Shown one piece after another: positions 1-10,000 of a stretch of 64,000 nt of DNA. Every line of letters begins with the position of its first letter. Within the stretch, counting starts at the first letter, position 1. Source of the DNA: Endothia cerciana. Its lineage: Eukaryota; Ascomycota; Sordariomycetes; Diaporthales; Cryphonectriaceae. The notes under the pieces were generated by a model. It was not told the DNA's origin. It saw nothing but the letters and a program-made list of their open reading frames with translations, and made no database searches. A program made the position numbers and the translations under genes. The DNA lies in contig JALRMH010000075.1 in assembly GCA_026119935.1 (NCBI GenBank), forward strand, positions 1,689 through 65,688. Reading direction: 5' to 3'.

Positions 1-135
1 CCGGGGAGTACCCCCCTTGTGGGTGGTACTTCCCTCCGGGGAGTACCCCCCTTGTGGGTGGTACTTCCCTCCGGGGAGTACCCCCCTTGTGGGTGGTACT
101 TCCCTCCGGGGAGTACCCCCCTTGTGGGTGGTACT
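1..135. repeat. Four tandem 35-bp GC-hairpin units
   Basis: Units start at 1, 36, 71 and 106; the last is 30 bases. Each has the form CCGGGGAGTACC, C-run, TTGTGGGTGGTACT, TCCCT. The units can fold as GGGGAGTACC against GGTGGTACTTCCC. The array ends in GGTACTAAG, so the presumed empty site is AGTACT. A single related copy lies at 30759-30797. The array may start before the window. Confidence 0.9.
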
Positions 136-421
136 AAGTGATTAAATTTTTGTGACTTTTCACGATGTTTTGAACTTATTTCAAATAAAGATGGTGATAG
201 ATTAGAAATAAATAATCAAATTTTTGATATCAAGAATAATATGAATAATTTACGTACTAATTATGAATTACATGCAACCAAAACTTTTCATATTACAAAA
301 TACTGGTTTTTAGGTTTTATTGAGGGGGAAGGTTCTTTCACGGTAACTAAAGTAAATAAGTATCAATTATTCTTCTCTTTAAATCAAGCAGGATCAAATT
401 TACCTTTAATGAAAGAAATCC

Positions 422-510
422 AGAACTTCCTCCCCCCCCCCCTCGCTACGCAGGGGCCCCGGGGGGGAGGATGATCAGCCCCCCTGCGTAGCGAGGGGGG
501 CAGAACTTCT
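422..510. repeat. GC double-hairpin element in AGAACT site
   Basis: AGAACTT flanks both ends. It contains the loop motif CGCTACGCAGGGG and its inverse CCCCTGCGTAGCG around GATGATCAG. Net insertion 82 bp, interrupting the LAGLIDADG gene of the cob intron. Confidence 0.85.
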
Positions 511-854
511 TAGAAAATCTATCAGGGGCAAATGGTCTTTATAGTGATGCATTTAAAGTTACCTCTTTAAAAACTCTAAAATCTAACCATAACACCGCAT
601 ATAGAATTAAAATATCTAATACTAGTTATTTTAGAGATGCTCTTATTCCTTTATTACTATCGCTTCAATGAGTAAGTAAAAAAAGATACGATTTTAACGA
701 TTGAGTTTTAATCTTTTTATTAAGAGAAAAAGGTCATCACTACTTAGAAAATGGGCAAACATTAATAGAACTTTTCTTATCCCAAATGAATAATAATAGG
801 TTATCTTCACGAATTATCCAAAATACTAGCGCAAAAGAAATTATTAGTTTAGAT

Positions 855-981
855 AGAACTTCCTCCCCCCCCCTTCGCTACGCAGGGGCCCCGGGGGGGA
901 GGATGATCAGCCCCCCTGCGTAGCGAGGGGGGCAGAACTTCCCCTGCTACGCACGGGGGAGTTCCACCCGGGGGTGGAACT
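855..981. repeat. GC double-hairpin element in AGAACT site
   Basis: Starts AGAACT and ends GGAACT. It carries the same CGCTACGCAGGGG and GATGATCAG blocks as 422-510 plus an extra CTACGCACGGGG hairpin. Net about 121 bp, frameshifting the same LAGLIDADG gene. Confidence 0.85.
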
Positions 982-1270
982 AAATTAATTGAAAAGGCTA
1001 AGAAATTGATAAATGGTCCATCTAATTATGAAATAAGGGATGGTATTAAATTTGTAGTTTCTGATAATAAACCTATAATACCTGTCCATCGTTCAAAGGT
1101 TGGTGTTGAAGTTATTGATACAGAAAGTGGTAATATAATACAAACATTTGAGTCATATCATGAATGTGCTTCCTTATTTGGTGTAACACACCCTACTATT
1201 ACATATCGTATTAAAAATAAAAATACTTTTAAAGCTCCTCAGTTCGATAATAAAACAGTTTATTTAAATA

Positions 1271-1346
1271 GGATCCCCCCGTGCTACGCACGGGGGATCC
1301 CCCCCTCTCCCCCCGCAAGCTTGCGGGGGGGGGGCGGGTGGGATCT
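1271..1346. repeat. GC element of the GCAAGCTTGC subfamily
   Basis: GGATCC at the left and GGGATCT at the right bound a GTGCTACGCAC hairpin and a CCCGCAAGCTTGCGGG hairpin. It lies in the tail of the cob-intron endonuclease gene. Confidence 0.8.
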
Positions 1347-1546
1347 CAAAATAACAGAAATATTCGTGATTTTGTTTATGTTATCTTTTTCTTTTTTTAG
1401 TTTATAACTTTTGGTTAAGGTTTCATAAAAATTCTCTAATAACATTTCATTGTGTCATAATATGTTAAGAAGAGGATTATAGTTTAGCTTTTTTTTTTCA
1501 TGGCTTAGAAGATAGGTTCTTTTCTCTATATCTGGTTTAGGGAAGG

Positions 1547-1760
1547 AAACCTCTAAGTAAAATAGCCTTCTTCGTATTTGTAGCTAATTTCTTAATCTTA
1601 ATGCAATTAGGTGCAAAACATGTAGAAGATCCTTTTATTTTATTAGGACAAATTAGTACCGTTTTATCTCCCCTCCCATTTTGGACATTTCTTATTTATA
1701 GTACCATTTATAAGTATATTAGAAAATACTTTAATAGATATAAAAAATAAAAATAACTAG
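1547..1760 (+). CDS. cob: Apocytochrome b, last exon (partial gene)
   Basis: Encodes the C-terminal part of cytochrome b of respiratory complex III, an inner-membrane protein. The exon reads KPLSKIAFFVFVANFLIL, then MQLGAKHVEDPFILLGQIS, all strongly conserved in ascomycete cob. After GQISTVL the frame breaks. In the next frame the conserved end resumes as FGHFLFIVPFISILENTLID and stops at TAG 1758-1760. Removing ten C-rich bases, CTCCCCTCCC at 1668-1677, restores a continuous protein with L-Y-F across the join. Left unrepaired, the first frame stops at TAA 1748-1750 with a different hydrophobic tail. Upstream exons are outside the window. Identity is certain; the end is uncertain because the insertion may be real or an error. 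Confidence 0.9.
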
Positions 1761-3487
1761 CAATCAAGGTAAAATCTTCTTTAGGTAAAAAGAGATTTTA
1801 CCTAGTATACTCAGCTGATTATAAACTGTTATGGGGTTTATCGTCTTAGTATTTTCGCACTGCGACCCCTCTTCTATTCTTGATTATCCTTCGGATACCT
1901 AATAGGAGGGACGCTTGGCAGTAATTTTTAATTAAGGAAATAGGAAAAAAGGGGGGTATAGAATTTAATGCCTAATATTCTCCCCCCCCCCCCCCCTCCC
2001 TTTTTTAAGTTAGCTATCACATATAATTATTATGGTAAATAAGGTTAACCTAAAACTTTTAGTCATTTTTTTCATAATAGTTTGGTTTAGTTGTTATAAA
2101 AGGCTTGTATTTTTTTTTTTTTGGTTATATTGATTCGCTAATCATAATCGTAGCTGATCTAATTGTTATTGTTATTGCAATAGTAGTAATTATAATAACA
2201 ATTGAAGTTTATGACGAAGATTAAGGTTAATATAACTTTCCGTTGGTTAAGATTTAGAGTTTAATTTTTTGCGTAACTAGGTAGTAGTATTAATTGTATA
2301 ATTGCGTAAGTGAATATTTTATTATTCTTGAAGGATTTCCTCATTAATTCTTGATTATTAATAAAGGATTTCTTTTACACCTAAATTTAGAGACCCGGAT
2401 ATGATACCTAAACCTCGGCTCCAATTAAGCCGGTCGTTTCTAAGGCTGTACCCTATTATTTTAGCAATTTGTATCATCTAGTTTATGCGGCTTAATAATA
2501 AATCTTATTTGTGATTTAGTTTTTTCGGCGCAAGCTCTTAAAAATTGAAGACTACCCTTACTATCTAGCATCTTATTATACTTAATTAATCGGGCTATGT
2601 ATTATACATTAGCAATTCTAGTCGATATTATATTTAAGAATTTTATTAAAATTGATGACCTTTATAACATTTTTGCTCTTCGGCCCAAGGCCCTAAAGGA
2701 CCTTAGTCCTTGGCCTGAGTGGGTGGGGGGCGGGGTAAAAATTTATAATGAAAGAGGTATCATTCTTGCAATAGAAAAATCCCTTAATTTATTGTACTTA
2801 ATTGTAGTTCCAACTTACTCAAATTTATTTTGTTTTTATATTAGCTTATATTATTAACTCTGGTTGTTTTTACCACCTTAAATTTAAGGAGAGATACCCT
2901 AATACCTATGTAGTTTTATTCATATGAGTTATTTGTTTATTTGCTTTATTTATAAAATTCACGATTTGTTTATATTATTTATATTTTTATATTGTAACTA
3001 AGTCTTAAATAAATTTATACTACTCCTCCTTCAGGAGAGTTATCATCAGTAGTAGTGGACGCTTTGGTAGTCCTCATGGTAATCCGCAAAACCTACAGGG
3101 TAATAAACCCTACGAAGTGCGCATCAAACTCTTTATCTAGCCAAGATAAACATAGAAAATCGTCTTGTTAAGAAGGTGATTGCTATTACCCTGAATATAA
3201 AGAGGGGATGTTCTTATTATTGGGTTTGAATAATTAAATCATATCGCTACTGATATATATGGTTAGGTGTTATGAGTTATCAACAAAAAATATCGAATTT
3301 AATATTAATTAAGAATAATATTTAATTATTATTATTTAAAACTAGTTGTATGCTAGTAGTAAGGTATATATTTGGATTAAATTTAATCTAATTATGGGTG
3401 GCTGGCTACGCAGCCGTTATATAGACGCAAGTGTAGTATTTTATCATGGTTTTATCTACTTGCTATATAGCAAAAAGTTATGGAGAT
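1761..3487. other. Intergenic region cob to tRNA-Cys, no confident gene
   Basis: AT-rich spacer with homopolymer runs (C-run near 1981, T-run near 2111). Two small open frames occur: about 2128-2223, coding a hydrophobic peptide ending in IEVYDED, and 2597-2857, 86 codons. Neither resembles a known mitochondrial protein. Segments near 2385-2455 and 3020-3140 are less AT-rich and contain short inverted repeats, so an unrecognised structured RNA is possible, but no named RNA could be supported. Confidence 0.5.
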
Positions 3488-3558
3488 AGATTATGAAGTA
3501 GATGGTCTACACTTTGATTGCAAATCTTAAGTAAGGGGTTCGATTCCTCCATAATCTT
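3488..3558 (+). tRNA. trnC: tRNA-Cys (GCA)
   Basis: The acceptor stem AGATTAT pairs perfectly with ATAATCT, with T as discriminator base. The D-arm GTAG-ATGGT-CTAC is perfect. The T-loop is TTCGATT, with four pairs in its stem. The anticodon loop TTGCAAA reads GCA, but its stem has T-T mismatches, so identity is less sure than the presence of a tRNA. Confidence 0.65.
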
Positions 3559-4004
3559 ACTTAAGGGTACCAGAGTATAGCTGGTTCTATTTTTAGGTCT
3601 AGCGTGCGGAACGTGTAGCAAAAAAAAAGGAAATATTTACTAGTTTTGGTCTAAAGAGTATATTTGCCCTATTTAACCTAATATACTACTACTTTATAAA
3701 TATTTCTTTATCTTAATTTAATATATTTCTTTTTATAAATGAGATATTTAATTAAATTAAAATTAAAAAAATTAATACTTCCCCCCCCCCCTTTCGCCCG
3801 GGGTTAGTCTCTGGGCTTGAAATTTTTTAGTTCTTTTCACGTTAGAGCTTGCGTATGCAGGCATACTTCGTAGGGAGCCGAAAATAATAAAATAAGTAAA
3901 AAATCTCGAAGGGTGCGAAAGGACCTTTTTGGGTCCCCGGATGGTCCCGCAAGGGGAATTATAATCCTACTTATATAGTTACTATATATACTATTGCCGG
4001 GACT
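3559..4004. other. Spacer between tRNA-Cys and cox1
   Basis: AT-rich, with a C-run and CCGGGG hairpin near 3781-3802, the motif GCAGGCATACTTCGTA near 3864-3880 (also near 37656), and a GC-rich hairpin-like block at 3918-3956. It presumably holds the cox1 leader. No gene was found. Confidence 0.5.
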
Positions 4005-7000
4005 ATGGTTATTAATTTATGTAGAGTAGTTCTGGATTTGTTATATATAAGGATAAATTCAGAAAAAAATGTTGATGATCTGGTTCATATTAGTGAAAAT
4101 AGTCATGTTAGCTTCTCTTCAAGAAGTTTAACATCTTCAGTATCAGTTTGAACTGAGAGATGGTTCTGATCTACTAATGCGAAAGATATCGGAACATTCT
4201 ACCTTATTTTTGCTTTATTCTCAGGGTTATTAGGTACAGCGTTTTCTGTATTAATTAGAATGGAATTAAGTGGACCAGGTGTTCAATACATTGCGGATAA
4301 CCAATTATATAATAGTATCATTACAGCTCACGCTATATTGATGAGTGCGCCGCTGTGCTCTATACATGGGATGCTGAAAAATACAGCGACAGACAAGAAC
4401 AGCTGTCTAAAGAGATGTCAAACCGGTGAAGCCGAACTTCACGAGGAAACTCAAACGGTTAAGCTGACAATAAAGGGGTTAAACGAGACGAGACCAAACG
4501 CCTTAGGACGTAACCCCGATCTACGTTGTGGAACGTTTAAGTTAATAAAGTTGATACGCTTCGTCCATCATAATAGGATCTCTACCACATTTGGTCGACC
4601 AATATCTGGTCATAGGGTAGATGTGCCGATACCATCGATTTTATCATCAGTTTCGATGCTGTTCAAACAAGTCGGCAGGATACTTCAAATAGAAGAAACA
4701 AAAAGCGCAACGAACCTACCACAACTAACCCGGATAAGGAACTGCGGGATCACCTACGGGGGAGGATCATCCAATCCTAATAACATAATTTCCCCAAATT
4801 ATGGGTTCCTAATAAGGAACGGTGACGGAACTGCCATAGTACGAAAACAAAACGGAAGGGCAGTAGCTAGGGACCTGCAGGTAAGAACCTTCGCATCAAA
4901 AGCCGGCGGTAGCGATACCGCGACACGTGGCAGCGATACGAAGAAATTACATAACCATTCAGAGATAACGATCAGCATGAAAAGCATTAGCAACTTGAAA
5001 AACTTGATAACAGCATATGAACTGATAAAAAGTAATCCAGGAAATATGACGCCCGGTTTGGAACCCACCACACTAGACGGAATAAGCAAGGAATACTTAA
5101 TCAACATTCAAAACGCGTTGAAAGCTGGAAGATACAAGTTCAAACCGGCCAGAAGAATACAGATCCCCAAACCGGTAAAATCCGAAACACGTCCCCTAAC
5201 TATAGCATCTCCGAGAGAAAAAGTAGTCCAAAAAGCAATACAACTAATCATGGAACCGACATACGAAAAACAATTCTTGAACTACTCACACGGGTTCCGT
5301 CCAGGAAGAGGAACAATAACAGCCATCCAATACCTAGATGCTCAATTTCAAAGCGCACATTACATTATTGAAGCTGACTTTTCCAAGGCATTAGATACTA
5401 TACCACACGAACAGTTGTTAGAGCTTTTAAGACGAGATATCAAATGTGAGAAGACTATGGAGCTAATACGATCAGGACTGAAAGCAGGATATGGTGAATT
5501 TGGCCAGTTACACGAACAAGGGGAGCTTGGAACACCGCAAGGATCAATACTCAGTCCGTTATTATGCAACATATACCTTCACCAATTGGATCGATACATA
5601 GATGAAATCAAAGAGATATATAACAAAGGGCCGCTACGCAGGAAAAATAAGAATCCGGAATACATAAGGCTAGCTAACAAATTAAAATACTGAAGAAAAA
5701 AGGGGTATGACATACAAAGACCAGCCGAGTTCAGAACCTTAAAAAGAGAATTACTAACAACACCAAGTATGCGAAGAGACGGGTCATATACGAGAATCCA
5801 TTACGTAAGGTACGCGGACGATTTTGTAATCGGAATAGAAGGAAGTGCAGAAATGGCAAAAGAAGTATTGAATGAGGTCCAAAAGTTCGTAGAAGTAAAT
5901 CTTAAGCTAAAATTCAACCCAGATAAAACAGGGATAACAAAGTACTCAGAAAAACCAATTCAATTCTTAGGTTACTCCATAATGGCTCCCCACCTAAAAA
6001 ACTCCGTAAAACAAATAGAACAAATACAGATAGGTGAATCAAAAATATCTCGTCGGAAACAGGTAAGAGTCAGAATAAACCTGGATCTCCCCAAAGTTTT
6101 GAAAAAGCTTCAATCGAAAGGGTTGATCAGAAAAAGAGTATCTCACAAGGACCATCAAACCCAAAACTACAGAGGAAAGTTCAAGGGTAATTTAGTGAAT
6201 TTAGACCACGCAGACATAATCAAGTATTATAACTCTGTAATCAGAGGAATATCGAACTATTACGACTTTGTAGGGAACTGACAAGCTATCCTATGAATAC
6301 TATGACTACTCACCGAGTCCTGCGCCCTAACTTTAGCAATAAAATTCAAGTTAAGAACTCTAAGTAAAACATTCCACCGATTTGGTCGAAAATTAAGTTG
6401 TACGATTAAGAAAGGAGAAAATGAAACTACAATTAACATATTAGGCCCCAACGACCTAACAAAAGGAAATCTAGCGATCAAGACAAAGCCATCTCCATCC
6501 TTAAGCAACCTAAATAGGACCTGAAATGCCAAGTTCACATCGTCAAACCTAAACCGTTCATGTGTCATATGTGGAAGTGAGTCCAATATAGAAATGCACC
6601 ACGTAAGACAAATAAAAAACTTAAGATCCACCCCCCCCCCAAGTGTGCGGGGGGGGTGGATCCCCCCCTCTCCCCCCCCGCAAGCTTGCGGGGGGGGCGG
6701 GTGGATCTAATAAGGAACTGGACTTCTTTACGCGCCAGATGGTGTCCATTAATAGAAAACAAATACCGTTATGTAGCCAACATCATACGGGATTGCATAA
6801 TGACACATGATCCGGAAAAGAGAAACAAATCTTCATAAACGCAACAGGAGGACGCAAGAAAAAAGGAGCTAGAAAACTGTCTTAAAGCTAATCGTTTATC
6901 TCTCAAATGGGAACCGCCGAGTTCAGGGCCTAGTGGAGAGCCGTATGACGGGAGATCGTCACGTACGGTTCGGAGGGGGGCGGGGCGCCTACCCAAAAAT

Positions 7001-10000
7001 AAGCGCCCCAGGCCCACCCTACTATTCTTTATGGTCGAAAAATTAGATATATTTAATTTTATATTATCGTGTAGTTTTTATTTTACTTATTATTCTGCTA
7101 TATGTAGTAGTGCAGATAAGGATACTAAAGATAATATCGCTAATAATAACAGTGTGCTTATAGTAGGTAATCCTAATAATAATGATAACAAAAGCCCTAA
7201 AGATTCTAAATATAAGTATGTTAAGATTTTAGTTAATGATCCATATAATAATAGGGATATTATTCTTAAAGTAACAAAAAAGCAAAAAGGTGTTTACCTT
7301 TGAGAAAGTTTGGATGGTAAGAATGTATATGTGGGTCATTCTATTAATTTATATAATAGGATAAGTTCTTATTTTATGCCTTCTATTCTTAAAACTAAAG
7401 CACGTAAAGTTTTACGTTATTTTAATAAATATGGTTTTAGCAATATAAAATTAACTATTTATGTTATGGATGAGAAATCTAGTTTAGAAGAAGTAGTAGA
7501 ATTAGAACAACATTTTATCGATAGTTTAAAACCAAGTCTTAATGTTGATTTAGTAGCCAGTAGTTCTGGCTACCATGAACCAATGTCCCAAGAAATTCGT
7601 GATAGACTACGTAAGCATAGAGGTACACCTGTGTATCTTTATAATGCTGATGACTTTACTTTATTATATGTATTTGAATCCAAACAACATACGTATAATT
7701 CAATAAATATTCATCATACTACTTTAAGTGACTGTTTAACTATAGGTACTTTGTACTTGGATACTTTTTTCTTTTCTTTGGATTTAATAGAAGAATCTAC
7801 TAAAATTAATTTTCTTAGTTTGGACCAAATTAAGAGTTTAGTTATGGAAAAACGGGATTCATATATTGTTAAACATCCAGCAGCTAAAGTTATTTTAGCT
7901 GAATTTAAAGATGATTCAAGTAAAAATTTAGTATTTGATTCTCTAAACAGTTTAGCTAAACATTTAAAAGGTGACCGTTATGTTATTAGAGGATATCTAA
8001 AAGATAATAAGCCAGGTTATTATCGAGGTAAATGAAAATTTACATATATAAATTAAATATATAAAGGCATGGCCGGGTCAGATATAAATATTTGACTTTC
8101 TTTCCACTATATGCTGAGATCCCTTTAGAGCTTTTGGAACTAGTACTATAGACTTTCTTTTAAAAGAAAAGCGATAGAATACAGTAACATCATCAAAGGA
8201 TTAGGCAATCAGCCGGAAACCAAAGATAAAAGGGCTTAGCTATCTATAATCTGTTAGGGTATTAGAGTATAAGCGTGAAACACTTTTATTTAGTAGGATC
8301 TTCAGAGACTATACGTGGAATACTTTAGTAAATATACTAATGTAAACATTATATGTTTAAAGGTAAAGATATAGTCCAGCTTTTAATGAAAATTATTTGA
8401 TAATAAAAAAAAATTTTTTTTTTATTTCGTTTAAATAATAATAAGAGGCATGCCAGTTATCTTCGTAATGTATTATTTGGCATACAATCTTATCATACAA
8501 GGTGTTGCTTTGCACGAAGATATAAAGAGTTATGTTATCTTTTTTTTTATTATTCATCATAAGGAGCTAGTCAATGAAAATGAAAGCTACCTTATGGTAA
8601 GTGAAGTATTTTTAAGTTTTATTGATATTTTTTTAGTGTTTTTAAGTAGTTACCATTCACGTTCAAAATCTAATTCATTTAAGACTAGTCACCAGTTCTT
8701 AATAAATACAGTAGGGGGTTATTGTAAGGGTTTTAATAATAAAGGTAGCAGGTTTTATAGTACTTATAGAGGATCTGAAAGTTCAAATAAAAAATTAGGA
8801 ATAAAAAGTAAAACTCTTTCTTCACCTAAATCTAGACCTTATGAAGATTTATACGCAGGTAGAGGTATACCTGTAAATGAACCTGTATGAGTTAAAAGTA
8901 ACGGCATAGAAAGAAGTCCTTTTGGGGCTTCTTGGGCTAAGGGTGAAAAAGATAGATTGCTTCTTCCTTCTAATTATCTTTGTAATTATACTAATATATC
9001 TGATCCTTATAATAATCGAGCATTAATTAAGGAAAATTGTAAGGGTAATCGGGTAGTATACATATGAACTTATTTACCCACAGGTATTTGTTTAGTAGGA
9101 TCTTCGTCTAATAGCGTGGAAAGAGTCTTAAGTTATTTTGAGAAAAATTATTTATTTTTAGATACTAGATTTCCCCACTGAGCTTCGCTACTAAAAACAT
9201 ACTTATTGTAATATATCAGTAACCTAGAAAAAATATATCATTTGCGTGCTTCGGTTGGAGAATAAAAAAAAGATAATATATTAATTTACGGCTGGCTGTA
9301 AGCTGGCTGACGAGGTATTGCCCGGCTATATTTTTTATTAGGTCTTCCTCCATTTTGAAGGATGTAGCTAGGTCTTGGTGTAAGGGCGCCAGGTTTTAGT
9401 CTCTACATCCATAAACATTCAAAATAAAAATTAGATTTTTTTTTGCTGGGCATGTCAAAAAAATTTAATAACATCGACGCAGTAGAGGGAGGTTGATCTG
9501 CGGGCTGCGCGCGTGCCGATCACTGTATATATATATGCATGCCTGAATATATATACATTAATAATGTGATGATGCTTAACGTTAATACTAAAGTAATTGG
9601 TTATAGTTTTGCATACAAACGGTTACATAAAAAATATAGTCATTTTTCTCTTAACCATTCATTTTTTTATAATAGTAGTATAAATATAAGATGTTTTTCT
9701 ACTTCAGTGTCTGCTCATGAATCAAAGATAAAGGAAAAGAACAATACTGCTTCTTCTGTATACAAAAATATATATGAAGGACGTGGTGTACCTAAACCTG
9801 AACCATTTTGGGTAAAATCTAATGGGTATCCTATTAGTATGTTCGGGGCTTCTTGAGGAAGCCCTTACGGGCCTAGGTCAGATTTTCCTATAGCAGATCC
9901 TAAAATTTATCATCATATTATTGATCCATATCATAATAGAAAAAAAATACATGAATTATCTAAAGGTATGATGGTAGTGTATATTTTAACTTATACCCCA

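Larger units (their letters stand above)
241..1407 (+). pseudogene. LAGLIDADG homing endonuclease, broken by GC elements
   Basis: The first LAGLIDADG motif reads YWFLGFIEGEGSF near residue 24. A second half-domain with WVSKKRYDFNDW follows after the first GC element. The C-terminal part from about 1096 (VGVEVIDTESGNI) looks like a NUMOD/IENR DNA-binding repeat ending in a helix-turn-helix-like ITYRIKNKNTFK. Reading frame is open upstream of ATG 241, so the true start may be earlier or fused to a cob exon. GC elements at 422-510 (net 82 bp) and 855-981 (net 121 bp) each shift the frame; a third at 1271-1346 hits the C-terminus. If the run lengths are right the gene is dead. Confidence 0.7.
1..1546 (+). 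other. 3' part of last cob intron (group I, partial)
   Basis: Everything before the last cob exon is read as the tail of an intron. The join was set at G1546 because AAA CCT CTA AGT AAA then continues the conserved cob sequence (usually FRPLSK) and the intron ends in G as group I introns do. The 5' splice site and catalytic core lie outside the window or are not recognised. The intron holds a broken LAGLIDADG gene and four GC-element insertions. Confidence 0.6.
4345..7022 (+). other. cox1-i1, group II intron
   Basis: Starts GTGCGCC after exon base A4344 and ends CCCTAC. A domain V hairpin, GAGCCGTATG paired with CGTACGGTTC, lies at about 6937-6974. This boundary restores the codons ATA TTC TTT ATG (IFFM). 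The maturase frame runs on from exon 1, as in yeast aI1 and aI2. Confidence 0.9.

Noticed and set aside
1..135. Possible CRISPR-like repeat array
   Set aside because: Units are directly adjacent with no spacers, the sequence is a GC hairpin, and the genome is mitochondrial.
2128..2223. Hydrophobic mini-ORF as atp8 or nad4L
   Set aside because: Lacks the conserved start of ATP8 (MPQL-like) and the conserved pattern of NAD4L.
2597..2857. 86-codon open frame as a gene
   Set aside because: Low-complexity AT-driven translation, no family match, and interrupted by a G-run; too weak to call a CDS.
1761..3487. RNase P RNA or another named ncRNA
   Set aside because: No P4-type conserved pair could be found by eye; a covariance search would be needed.
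4799..6762. Open frames on the - strand
   Set aside because: They lie opposite a maturase with clear RT motifs and have no recognisable domains; treated as shadows. The same applies to other - strand frames.
8449..8455. Seven-base micro-exon of cox1 (C ATG CCA)
   Set aside because: It would place G rather than U before the next intron and would require the following intron to end inside the conserved ATGCCTG of exon 3; the simple 7035-11994 join is cleaner.
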